A stretch of DNA of 64,000 bases, taken from assembly GCA_950106755.1 (NCBI GenBank), contig OX467087.1:22634047-22698046 (forward strand), given 5' to 3'. Positions 49,840 through 61,375 of the stretch are shown piece after piece; the stretch's first letter is position 1, and each line of letters starts with the position of its first letter. The translations under genes were made by a program, and so were the position numbers. Under the pieces are notes generated by a model, which saw only the letters and a program-made list of their open reading frames with translations, had not been told where the DNA came from and made no database searches. This DNA comes from Climacium dendroides. Its lineage: Eukaryota > Streptophyta > Bryopsida > Hypnales > Climaciaceae.

Positions 49840-51560
49840 CAAAAGTATTTTAAAATAAATTAATTTTAACTTATTGATTGTATTTTTATCTACATGGGAA
49901 GCTTTGATTCATTGTCTATGTGAAAGTTATAGACAAATCTTGTTTTGTAGGCAATCTTTTTGAAAAAATAACTTAGAAGATTCATTTTTTAATTCAATTT
50001 TTATAATTTTTACAAGGTTATGATCTTTTGCTAGAAAATATCACCTTTGAGATTAGTATGTTTCAATTCAATCCTTAAAATTATTAACATATTAGTTTTC
50101 CCTTCAATCTATAACCTACCTCTACTTATCTACGAACCCATCCAATCAAAGTTTCTAAATTTTCTTCCACATATTTTTACACTAGTCTAATGCAAGATCC
50201 TATAGTTAGATATGCAAAAAATAAAAATAAAATAAAATAAGAAGATTTTTGCTCTTTGAAATAGAAATGGTTGTTGAGTGGTTTTTCAAAAAAAAGGCCT
50301 TTAGATTTATAGGATTAACTCCTAAATGCCTTGGGCCTTTAGAGATTTGAAAACATCATCACTTTTGAAGTGTTTTAGGTCTAAATGTCATTTTATAGAA
50401 ATCTCAACTATATAATTTTGTAGTGTATGTGTCGTAGATGACATAAATCAAATTTGGAGTCATTTTTCCACATAGATTGCCACATTATAATGATTTTGTG
50501 TTGAAAAAAGATGCTGAAATTTTCCTAGTAACACATTGGAGGTCAAATTCAATTTCTAAACCTACTCAAATGAAAATCTTAAAAATATAAAGTGCTTCAA
50601 ATCCAATATAGAAACACATTTGTGTAATAAAACATCATTCAAATAACTCATTGTGTTTGCAAAATGGCTTTGAAATGTCAAAAAATAGTAAGAAGAGTTG
50701 CAAAAAATACATCTAAAGTTGAACCTCCTTTGACTAAAATGCTTCTCATACACTCATAACTTTTTGGATTGATATGTGATTTTATTCACATAAACTAGAC
50801 TAATATACACTACTTTTTCAATTTTTTTTATTGAAAATTGGAAATGGACATTGTATGATACTCAAAAAAATGCCAAAGTTCATTGCAATCCAAAAAGCTC
50901 TTGAGTTGTTGTAACCTGTAAAGGCCTTTTTTTGACAAAAAATACTCAAAATTGCCATTTCTATAGCAAAGAATAAAAATTGTTGGAAATTGTTTTTATT
51001 TCAAATTTAACCATAGGATCTTGCACCTAATTAGTATGATAATGTGTGAATTTTTTTTTGACTGTACAAATTGTAATATATATGCATTTAAAGTTTAAAA
51101 AACAAATTTTTCAACAAATTGCAGGATTAGATTTTTTGACTTTGAACCTACTTAACTTAAATTTTTTGCACTACAAAGTTTTGAGGTTTAGATCTTCATG
51201 GTGGGGAATTGAGTTGAAAGCATAGGAAAAAAAGAATTTCAGAAAGACTTTATTTTCATTCTTAAAAAAAATATTAAGTAGAAGTAGGTATGAGATAGAA
51301 GGAAAATCTACTTTATTAATATCTCTAGAATGGAATTAAAATGCACTAATCCCACTGGTGAGATTGTTCTAGGAAGCAAACTAAATCATGTGGGACCTTT
51401 TTCTTAGAAAAATTATAAGAATTGCATTCACAAATGAATCCTACAAGTTAATTTTTCAAGAAGATGCTCTAATTGCCCCAAAACAAGATTGTTTATAACT
51501 TTCTCATAATAAATCCAAATGGAATAAACCAAAGCTTTCCATATAGACAAAAAAAATTCA
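49840..51560. mobile_element. Fold-back pair of family B repeats, about 1.7 kb
   Basis: 49860-50335 and 50905-51560 are inverted copies: GCTTTGATTCATTGTC pairs with the GGAATAAACCAAAGC side, GCAAGATCCTATAGTTAG with CCATAGGATCTTGCA, and AGAAATGG...AAAAAAAGGCC with GGCCTTTTTTT...CCATTTCT. The spacer of about 570 bp is unique and non-coding. Confidence 0.75.
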
Positions 51561-52045
51561 AAAAATTCAAATTCAAATTCAAAATTTTTTTACTACCCCA
51601 TCTCCCATGTTTTGAAATTATATAAGTATAACTTTATTCCTGAGCATTGATTGAAAAAAAATTATATTCCTATGAAGGTAATTAGTTTTTATATCTTCAA
51701 AAAAAATTCAAAAATTCATGACACAAATTCAAGCCACAAATACCTGTTCCAAATTCCATTTGTCCCTCAAAGGGACAATGGTCCTTTAGGGGCTCAGGAT
51801 TGCTATTTTGTGAGCTTGTGAGCATGAGCGTGTGAGCTTGCGAGCCTATGAGCCTAAATTTTTTTGAGATTTCATCTAAAAATTTTGGTCGAAATTTATT
51901 ATTTTAAGTAACTTTTAGTACCTATTAGTATAAACCTATCATTGTGGACCCATTACTATAGTCCCTTGAACAACCTTGATGTGCTATTTATTGAACTTTG
52001 TTAGATTTTGAGAAAAAAATAGTGATTAGTTAAGATTTGTTTGAA

Positions 52046-52246
52046 ATCAAATGAAGTTGTTCCATTGAGATTTCAATTTTTTGATCACTCCCCTCTTGTT
52101 GCTAGGCTCCCCTCATTTTTTTTGTTTTTTTTCCTTCTTCTTTTCCTTTTCTTGTGGCTAGGGGCTCCCCTCAGCACTGAGGGGAGCCTAGTAACAAGAG
52201 GGGAGTGATCAAATAAATCAAACCTCAATGGAACAACCTCATTTGA
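52046..52246. mobile_element. Hairpin element with 70-bp arms
   Basis: ATCAAATGAAGTTGTTCCAT through GCTAGGCTCCCCTCA (52046-52115) is the inverted copy of 52178-52246. The loop of 62 bases is pyrimidine-rich and holds another short copy of GGCTAGGGGCTCCCCTCA, so a smaller nested hairpin (52157-52193) competes with the large one. Confidence 0.9.
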
Positions 52247-52499
52247 ACATCGAGATGGCAAGTGCTTGATCATCCTCTCAACGCTGAGAGGTCCCAAGAA
52301 ACAAGTAGGGAGTCATCAACTAAATGACCATCAAATAAAAGACAAAAGAGTTGGATCTCCTAGGAGGTCTTACAAGAGAACAATGATCAACTAATCAACA
52401 ATTTGGTGTAACTAAGGTCATACCTTACAAAAAAATCCCTATCAATCAAATATTTTCTTCCAAAACCTTAATAAGTCTGATTACCAACACATCAGGACA

Positions 52500-52900
52500 A
52501 AAATGTAGGTACCTTCCATCGGCCTTGAAAGGACCCATGCTACCACACAATTGTGATTAATAGAAATGAAATTTAGTACAATTAAACTCTTTCCATACAT
52601 ATTGAATTCCTATCAACAATTTAAAAAAAAAATCTAAACAAGTCCACCAACTTGCAAATCAAGGGGGAAGTACCAATACCCTCCCATTGACCCTGAGAGG
52701 ACCCATGATGCTACAAGACAATGAACAACCAAAATAAAATTCATTGTGACAAACATCATTAGATATAAAAATAATCCTTATCAATGGGTTTTACTTTCTA
52801 AAATCTAAACAAGTCCAACAATAGTGCATGAAGAGAAAATTATTGGTACTCTTTTGTTGACCCTGAGAGGACCCATACTGCTATAGGATAGTGATCAACC
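52500..52900 (+). repeat. Degenerate tandem repeat, about 170-bp period
   Basis: The block TTGACCCTGAGAGGACCCAT with variants recurs near 52520, 52688 and 52858, each followed by a CTA-rich segment and a GATCAACCA-type sequence; a weaker copy lies near 52280. The units are strongly diverged. Confidence 0.7.
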
Positions 52901-52921
52901 AATATTCTAGACAAACTTATT

Positions 52922-53488
52922 TTCCGGTGGGTGCACTTAGAGTGTCCATTAAAAACCATAAGCGACCAAAATTTTGGACCCCCTATATACTTTTTGAATT
53001 TTAAATAAAATAAAATGAAAAAATATGAATAGATTTTTCTACTTTGAAAGTTTATGTTTTGAATTATTGATATTTTTATTTGTTAATAATAATTAGTTAC
53101 AAATTTTTGGAGTAAAAAGATACACTATAGAACTGAAAAATAACTTTCACACCCCTATATTATATAAGAAAAAATTGTCTAAAAAATGAACAAAAAATTT
53201 CTAAAAATAACTCTCTATTGAAAGCTCGTTTTGAGTTGAATATTGATGTAATGGTCATCTAAATGTGTTTTCTAAAAATATTTGAGTTAAAAAAATATGC
53301 CATTTTAGTGCATTTTTAATCTCTTCTAGAAATCATTCCGTATTTTATTTGAGTTTGAAATTTTGGGAGTAGAATCCTATAGGCATTAGTAAACAATGCT
53401 CAAAATTTGAAGTTAAAATTATGATTTATTAGAAACCACTTGTTCACTCATGGTTTATTGTAGTAGAACTAAGTGCACCCCCCCGACT
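52922..53488. mobile_element. Family F element, about 565 bp, copy 2
   Basis: The ends CCGGTGGGTGCACTTAG and CTAAGTGCACCCCCCCG are inverted repeats. The interior matches 44965-45549 over most of its length while the termini differ. Confidence 0.7.
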
Positions 53489-53810
53489 TATTTCCATCTC
53501 CATTCATCTTTCACATCAATTGAGTTCTTCATCTTTGTAATGTATACTTCTAATATTTGAGACAACATTGAAAATTAGAATTTTCATCTAAATTCTACAT
53601 AACAACAGTAATAGGTCCATGGTAATAGGTACTAAAATTTACTAAAAATAGTAATTTTCACCAAAAATTTAGATGAAACCTATTTATAGAAATATTTTTA
53701 AATTTTCTAATACTTCTTCAAATTTTTCCACTCAATGCTTACATAATCCCTGCTCAATGCTCATAGGCTCATGCTTGCAAGCTCACAAAATAGCACCGTT
53801 GATTAGGGGC

Positions 53811-54530
53811 TAAGGTAAATCAAACTATGATAAGCAATCCTTTACCTATGACAAACATTTAGAAAATGACTGTGATTACAATCATGTGACAAAAAATTTA
53901 TATAAATGAGATTTGAGGTACACTAGGTTGAATTAGTAGCCACAATCAATGTCTTGAGTGATGGTAATGGTGATGGAATGATTAATGATTGCAATAGGAA
54001 TTTCCACGTTTTGAACATACATTCATCATAGGAAGTGAATTTTTAGGCCCTTCATGTTTATAGCCTTGTTAAGAATCATTGTGACCACTTCAAGCGAGTA
54101 AATCCATTAAGGATACACTTTTTAAATTTTCATTGGTTTGTAGGTATCGTAGAGACTCGTTTGGATCAATTCGGCAGCATAACATTGTTTGGGAAAAGAC
54201 TGGTGGCTAATTCAAAATTAGCCAATGGAATTTGAAAATTCCCAATTGCAACTTGAAAACATCAGCAAAATTCTAGTGAAAATGTCTGAAAATTTCCTAT
54301 ATAGAATTTAAAATAGAGAAAATAACCGGACTCAGTTCTTCCAAAACTAGTTCAATATGAGAATTGGAAGAAATTAGTTGGTACCACTCCCAAAAATCGC
54401 ACACTTCTAAAATATACACCAAATTCATACTTTGTCGAAAACAAATAAAATTTCTGTCAATTGCTCTCCCCATTTCTCACATTTTTTTTCTTTGTATGGA
54501 ATTTTTTTTCAAAGTTTTTTACCAGTGCCA
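53811..54530 (+). mobile_element. Family C element, truncated and interrupted
   Basis: Starts TAAGGTAAATCAAACTATGA directly after the large TIR element. Family blocks continue to about 54170, are interrupted for about 190 bases, and resume (CCAAATTCATACTTTGTCGA) to about 54530; the right end is missing. Confidence 0.6.
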
Positions 54531-54559
54531 ACAGGGCAAACCGTGCAGTTATAATTCTG

Positions 54560-55420
54560 CCTGTCAAAGGCTGGGTTACCTTCACCACTTACTGTATTTA
54601 ACCCTGCTTAATAAGTCAGTAATGAGAGTGAGGCTTTGTGGATTGATGGAAGAGGAACAAGTTGTGCACGTCGCTGCATTTCCGAACCACGATCCCCGTC
54701 GAACTCGCGGAGCTTCAGTAACTCGGCTCTCCGAATTGAGCGTCGCCACCTGGTGCACTCGGGCGGCCTTTGTATCAATGAAAGCCAACGGAAGATATTT
54801 CACTTAGCGACGAATTGAAGCAGCAATCGGAGCATGCACTTCGTGCCTGAGCTGGTGATTTGCAAAATTAGTAGCGGACTTCAACACTTGATCATTTCGT
54901 TGTAACTTATTTGGGGAAAAGCCAGGGAGGCCCATCACTTGATCGAGTGCCAAGGATTTATGACTGAAAAACGCATTAATGGAATCGCCGGCCGCCTCTG
55001 TCGATGCTATAGCGTCCGGACTCCCTGGCACTGCAGCAGCAGGGCAGCTCCGTCTCCCTCTCCCTGAGTGGTGATCCGACTTCATCAAGACAAACGACAG
55101 ATCTTCATTGAATTGGAGTTGCAATCTGCACATTAATAATAAAGCTTCGGCTCTCAGTTCTGACTTCTCAGACATCTAATTTTGAGACTTGGAGTCCGCT
55201 ACTTTCGCTGCCAATGCTTCGCAAAAGTCAGCTCTGGGTTGATTCGCTTGGGCCTGAGGATCGAGGAGGCTTGCGGCATCGACGTACAGGAGCTGTCGAA
55301 GCTACGCTTACATGTGACGAGGAGGAATTGGGGTTGGATTTCGAGGCAGGCACACCCAAAGCTACTTTACCCAAGTCCGAATTGCAATCCCTGTTAGTTC
55401 TTAAAACTTGAGGCACTTAA
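54560..55420. other. GC-rich gene-like island, unassigned
   Basis: The composition is sharply different from its AT-rich surroundings and like the exonic parts of the window. Open frames occur on both strands: on minus 55175-54804 (123 codons, MSEKSELRAEALLLMCRLQL...), on plus 54647-54807 (MEEEQVVHVAAFPNHDPRR...) and plus 55214-55411. I recognise no domain in any of them and cannot connect them by splicing. A decayed gene, a short lineage-specific gene or a transcribed non-coding locus are all possible. Confidence 0.4.
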
Positions 55421-55499
55421 TAAGTTCATTTTTCAAAGAATTGTTCTTCTCCTAAATGTCATTTTTAGGAGAAGAACCCTTTTGGTTTGCCTGCAAAAG

Positions 55500-55780
55500 C
55501 AAGATTGACTTTCACAAGTGGAAGTATTATCCGTATGTACCAAAAACAACGATCCACAAAGAGACCTTGCACATGCACGTGCTAGGACTCTTTGACCAAT
55601 CAAACCATGTACATGCTAGGGCTCTTCCACCAATCTTCTTCTTTTGACTTTTGCAAGAGGAAGTATTGTCAACATATACTAGAAACAATGACCCTCAAAG
55701 AGACCCACGTGACCAATTAAACCATGCACTTCCTAGGACTCTTCAACCAATCTTCTTCTACTTCATTCTTTAGGGTTTCA
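55500..55780 (+). repeat. Direct repeat, two diverged units of about 140 bp
   Basis: Units beginning GACTTTCACAAGTGGAAGTA (55508) and GACTTTTGCAAGAGGAAGTA (55647) share CAAAGAGACC, AACCATG and CTAGGACTCTTC-type blocks in the same order. Confidence 0.75.
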
Positions 55781-57980
55781 CACGCATACTAATAAGTGCT
55801 TATCATGGAAGGTAAACAATTAGTTCAACAAACAATTATTCAATAGCATAATCAATGATACATGAAATTGACACTGTTGCCTAGCGAATGCAAATTCAAG
55901 ACACACAAACTGAAGCAAGAAATGAATAAAAAAAAAATTTACACAAATAAAGGAGACCTTTCCTGCAGGAGAAGAGTGACGAGATCCCAGCTGCAAGCGG
56001 CCTGAGCGGGCTTCAGTCACCAACAAGAAGGCTGGTAACGATTTCACCACAAAGGTTGCTCCGAATTGATGTTGTGAATTGACGAGCTTCAACAGCTACC
56101 AACAATAAATAATGTCGGTGGCTCCACCTCAGCCAAATTTACAATCAATTTTTTTCTTATAAAATATTTATAAAAACTGTCTAATCCTCAATCACACTCA
56201 CTGTTTTTTCAGTCGCATAACTTACTCCACATGTAAGTAAGTTAATAAGCTTGAGACAGCTGGGAGCTCCTATCAGCAATGCTCCACAATTCATCTCAGA
56301 CAAAAATCAAAGTATTGCGGTGAAATAAAAGCTTCACGGCCAGGAGGGGTGGGAATGCCAAAATTTCAAGTTCTGGCAAAAGCATTCCTGTAAACTGAAA
56401 TTTTAAAATTTTAAAATTTAAGAAAGAAATCATTTAAGACAAAAGCAAAATGGGGCTAGTGTAATTTCTTTTTCATGAGAAAATGAAAAAAAATAAACTG
56501 GTCATGACTACCCACGGAGGGTGGGGCTCTGAGGTAGTTAGTGGATTCAATGAGCCTGCATTAAATGCAAGAATTTGATGAGTCATTAGATCCCACTGAG
56601 GTACCGCCAAACTATTCGGCCCCCCCTTCATTTGGCAAGTTTCGTTAAAAGCTACCTCAACCCTTCTCTATTACTCCTCTGGCACCGTTTAATACCTTGC
56701 TAAGTTTCTGGGTGTTTTTATCAGTTATGGGTTTAACTGAACTCGGGATTGATGGTGATTTGTGAAGCTTCAGTTGGGGTTTATTACCAGGAGCCATTTG
56801 TTGCCAATTGTAATGAACAATTGATTGAATGAATGAATGCCATGTGCTCACTACTATTAAGGTAAGTTACACTCCATTCATTGTGTCCAGATTCCCTCCC
56901 TTGGCTGAATAATTTAGTGCCCCATAATTGGAATGGTTTGGATAGATGGAAATTAATAAATGATTCAGCTCTACTACTTTGTCCCCATGGGATCAGTAGC
57001 TTAGTGGATGGACTTCTCTTCAGTTTTTATTAGCAACAAATTGATGAATGAATGAATGAATGAGGGTCTCCTTCATGAATTCAAAAGGAAATGGCAAATT
57101 TCAATGCAAAGCTGAAACCCCATTCATTCAAGTGCTTGCTCTTGAGGTAGGGTGCTCTCAAAGCACCCCTGCTTTAAGCCCTAAACCCTTAACGTCTCAA
57201 TCCTTTTTCAAAATTTCACCGCAATTTTACTGCAATTTCTTGAAATTGATCGTTAAGGAAGGTTGTCTTGTCAACATTTAAGTATTACAATAGTGGATGA
57301 ATGGGAAGTTGATTGGATTAAACAATGCCTCCGAGCCCTCAGTTCATTGTTTAGAATATAAACGTCGGAGCGTTCAAGAGTTGAAAATGAACACTAATAT
57401 ATAGGTACATTTTGCTTCCTTCAATTACCAATATGGTAGTGTGTTGTAAAACGGCCCATCTCCTTCAAATGGATCGTAGCTTTAGGGACAGAATGGAGAT
57501 GAGGTGATCCTTGAATGGAACACTTTAGCAATTGAATACATCTAGGAAAAAACTATTTATTTTATTGTAGGAGCCAATCGGACCTACGGTCACAAATAGG
57601 TGCCTATGTCCTCAATCTTTGAAAATTCATAAGTAATTCAAAAATGCTTGAAAAAAACAAAATCACTTGTGTTAGGATCCATGTCTATTTGCCTTTCTCT
57701 TAAAAATGATATAAAAATACATTTGTCCACAGAAACCTATGAAAAAGGTGGACCAGCCCTTAAATGGTCGCTTTTTAGAGCATACTACCTTACCGTACAT
57801 TTCAAGAGTTGGTTCCTTTCAGTGACCATTGCATTTGAACTTCAAAAATTTGTAACTAATTCCACGAAGGTCCAAAAAATACAAAACGACTTGGGTTAGA
57901 TGCCAATTCCATTGTCCCCCTTCTTCCTACCAAAACTTCCTTTTAGAAAAATTGCTTCCATTTTCAAGGAGACTGTAGCT
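55781..57980. other. Intergenic, no gene seen
   Basis: Mixed composition, with short TGAATGAATGAATG runs at 56823-56838 and 57046-57062. No supported coding frame. Confidence 0.4.
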
Positions 57981-58011
57981 CACCCCACCCCACCCCACCC
58001 CACCCCACCCC
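57981..58011. repeat. (CACCC)6 pentanucleotide repeat
   Basis: Six perfect CACCC units. The minus strand reads (GGGTG)n and can form a G-quadruplex. Confidence 0.95.
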
Positions 58012-60590
58012 TACAAAATGCCATCAGCTCTTCAAAAGGTCGCTTTTAAGAGCAGACTCCAGCTTCTTAATTCCAGTGCCCATGGCTGCCAGTTAACTTA
58101 ACCCCACAGACTGTCCACTTTCCACCTTTTATTGGGAAGTAACTGAAGTTTCAAATTGCTCTGAAAAAGACAAGTTGTGAATGTTGTAACTGAATGCCTC
58201 AAATCAAATTGATTAACCTCACATTGAAATTAAGGGTGCAAGTATCCTCCTCCTCCTCCTAGTAGTAGTAGCGTATTCATGGTGTTCCTACTAACTAGCC
58301 TTTAGCCTTCTGTTTTGTTAAATCCTCATAAAACCTCTCTTGGGGAAGTTAATAAAGTTTGTACCCATACCCCCAATCAACATCTACATTACTTGGCAAT
58401 TATATGATATGCAGGTTGTAGCTTGAGGGAGGAGGAAGGGGGTTGCCGGGACGCCCCAGGGCGGGGCCCACCACCAAGTTTTTTTTGTTGGGGGTTGGGG
58501 GTTGGACTTTAATTAAATTGAAGTGAATTGAAAGTGTGGCCTCATGTTCACCCACATTTGAATGAGCCCAACGAGCCGATGGATGGATCGATCGGCGTCA
58601 TTTATCACTTCAAGTGCGCCCATGGTGCCCCCCCTGCCAGCCTCATTGAATGCGCTTCAATGGGTTCCACGTGGATTCTGGTGAGTCACAAATGAAGGGA
58701 TTCAATGAAGGCGAGGCCAAATTGGGGGAATAAAAAAGAGGGGAAAAAAAAACGGAACATGTGGGATCACGGTGGATTGATGCATCCAGCTTGTTGCGAG
58801 AGTACGTAGCTCATGATGTGGCTGTGTAAATAAACATTTTGGGTTGATGATATGTTCACAGTTGGTGTTAAAGGGGGGATGTTTGTAGTGAGTGTGGATT
58901 CAATCAAGAAGTAGGTCTAAATTTGTTCCTTTTTTTATTTGTAGAAAAGGATAGTAACCATTGTAAAAACAAAAAAGAAAAGACAAGTTGCTCACATGGG
59001 ATGTTCAATATTGGGGGGTAGGTTGAGAGGGAGGTGCCATTCGGGTTTGTCTGAAATACCATACTAAAGGAGCAGAAGATCTCGTTTTTACACCAAGTGT
59101 TCAAAAACTCTTGGCGGATGAGACCTGGCTTGTGGTCTAAATTCATCTATAAGACCCTCGGCAACAACACCAAGTGTGAACATATCTTAAGGTATGTGCA
59201 GAGTGTCGTTTGTTTTGGAGATTCAACATAGGCTTGTTTAGTGCAGTACAAGAGAAAAGGCTCTTGCTTATCCATAGTGTCACCATGATATCAAGGTGGT
59301 GAAGAAGAAAAAGAAGAAGAAAAGTAGTGGTTCGACCACCATCGTCATTTGCACCATGGAATTTCTTTCCTTCATGTTTCTACTCCAATGGACCAAGAAT
59401 GCATTTAAAGTTTGCACGAATAATCTCGGGTAGGCTCTTACAAAGTCAATTTGGGTCAGATGTTTATACAAAATTTTGACTCAAAATGTGAATATAATAC
59501 ATCCCTCCATGAAAACATTTTTTTTCCTCCAATTGAGTGCCTAATTCAAAAGTTATGCTATCAAATCCTTTTTGGACAACCTAAACAACTTTGATCAACA
59601 TGTATGTGCAATATATTTCACAATCCTAGGTTGGGACGTCCACGTGAGTCGGACTAGTTATTTCTTTTCCTTTTCTTTTTTTTAATTGACATATATACAT
59701 TCTTTTTCCAAAAAAAAATGTATATATATTTATTTCACAATGAATTTTTTTTCCTTGTAGTATTTTTAAATGAAACAAAACAAAATAAAAGTTCTCAATC
59801 ATGCAACAAGGTAGCGGTAGCAGTACGGCCCTCTCTCTCTCTTTCTCGTTTTTTTTTTCCTGTGTGTGTTGCAGGAGTTGGTGGAAGACCTCCGGAAACG
59901 AATCAATGAGGGCTGGTTTCAATAAGATATGTGAGGGAGTAAGGGCGCTCGTCGCCGGAAACATCATGACATGGTTGTCAAGCTTGAGAAATAATGAGGG
60001 GGCGAGGAGGGAAAAAAAAAAACATGTATTATTTGCTCATGATTCATCGGCAAATCAAATGATGGGTACTCCTCTTTTTTTTAATGTGTGTATACACACA
60101 TGAAATGAAAGCAATGAAAGCAATGAAGGCAATAAAAGCCAATACCAAAGGAAAGCCATAAAAGCCAATACAAATGAATACGTTGTAAGTTGTGGACTGA
60201 CTTGGTAGCCATGATCCCATCTTTCATTGAACTGAACTTAGAAAAAACACACAATGTGGGAAGAAGGAGAAGCGGAAGGTATTGAAGAACGTGGGTATTT
60301 TCTTCGGAGTGATGGTTTTAGGAACAGCAGACTTGTCTTGTGTTTCAATTAGTGTGGGCTACAATTAGTGTGACTTGCAACTGCATTGAGAGAGAGATAT
60401 GGAGCTTGCTGTCCACCATAAATCCTACTTTGATGGGGGTAGTAAATTTTCCAAGCTCGTAGGGCACTCAAGAGGGGATTGATTGTCACTTGGATTCACA
60501 TCAGTTACTTATTGCCTAGCTAGAGTTTTTTTATGGTGGGACATTCATTGGATTATATTTTATATGTTATTATTGGTATACTCACTATAC
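58012..60590. other. Intergenic, no supported gene
   Basis: GC content is higher than in the repeat zones, with short simple repeats (TCC)n and (TAG)n near 58250. Open frames on both strands contain homopolymer-coded runs and no domain. Confidence 0.4.
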
Positions 60591-60618
60591 TGGGGTGGGG
60601 TGGGGTGGGGTGGGGTGG
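60591..60618. repeat. (TGGGG)n pentanucleotide repeat
   Basis: Five to six perfect TGGGG units, the reverse complement of the array at 57981. The plus strand can form a G-quadruplex. Confidence 0.95.
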
Positions 60619-61019
60619 TTTTTTTTTTTGGATAAATAAAGAGTTCTTTATTGCAGACAAGTGGGCAGTGATTGAATTTCTATTGCGAAGTATTACTTCC
60701 ATTGACATCATGGATGGCACTATGTTGCTAAAGCTCCCATCCTTGATTGAAGTTCTTAATCCTCAGGTGTTAAAATGGCCAACAGCAGGGGCTGTTAATA
60801 TGGAAGCTTTATATATATAGGCACGTTTTTGGTAGAGGACCCTGCTAGTCCTGTGCATATATTAAATGATTTATTTATATAGAGAGATAGATAGATATAG
60901 ATATAGCACGTAGAATATATTGTGACTTATCTAATATATGTAAGTTATAGAAAATTTGCACATCTTCAATGGTCCTTCACACCTCATTTGATTGAAGACC
61001 TGAAGTTTTTTTACTATGT

Positions 61020-61215
61020 TTTCAACAAAAATGCTCCAAAATTGCCATTTCTAATACAAGTATTCAGTTTTTGAAGGGGGAAAAAAATCATTTTGGGACA
61101 CATGTAAGCATAGGATCTTGTAGTGTGTTGACTTGGGAACATGTGAAAAAAGTTTCAGAAATTTGCACCCAATGGATTGCAAGATATTAGCAATTGAAAG
61201 TACCCAAAAAAAAAT
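61020..61215 (-). repeat. Family B repeat fragment
   Basis: AAAATTGCCATTTCTA, CATAGGATCTTG and GATTGCAAGATATT match the inverted order of 15240-15400. Confidence 0.6.
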
Positions 61216-61375
61216 TTGGCCCTACGGAAAAAACTTGGGCAGTTACACTTCACAAGGTTGCATTTGTATGAAAAATGTCCAAAATGGTGGTACTTCTTTG
61301 AATTCATTCTTCAAGGCAAGTTGGCTATATGCTTGAAAATTTTCGAATCATTCGGAATTGTACATTATTATATAG

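Larger units (their letters stand above)
51783..53808. mobile_element. Large TIR element, about 2.0 kb, with nested elements
   Basis: Terminal inverted arms of about 180-200 bp: GCTATTTTGTGAGCTTGTGA (51800) pairs with GCTTGCAAGCTCACAAAATA (near 53775), and CTTTTAGTACCTATTA (51914) with TAATAGGTACTAAAAT (53620). Inside lie a hairpin (52046-52246), a degenerate tandem array (52500-52900) and a family F element (52922-53488). No transposase frame is seen. Confidence 0.75.

Noticed and set aside
60620..60830. LINE 3' tail (long T run followed by an open frame)
   Set aside because: A single T run and a 95-codon frame starting in the TGGGG array; no reverse transcriptase sequence and no target duplication found.
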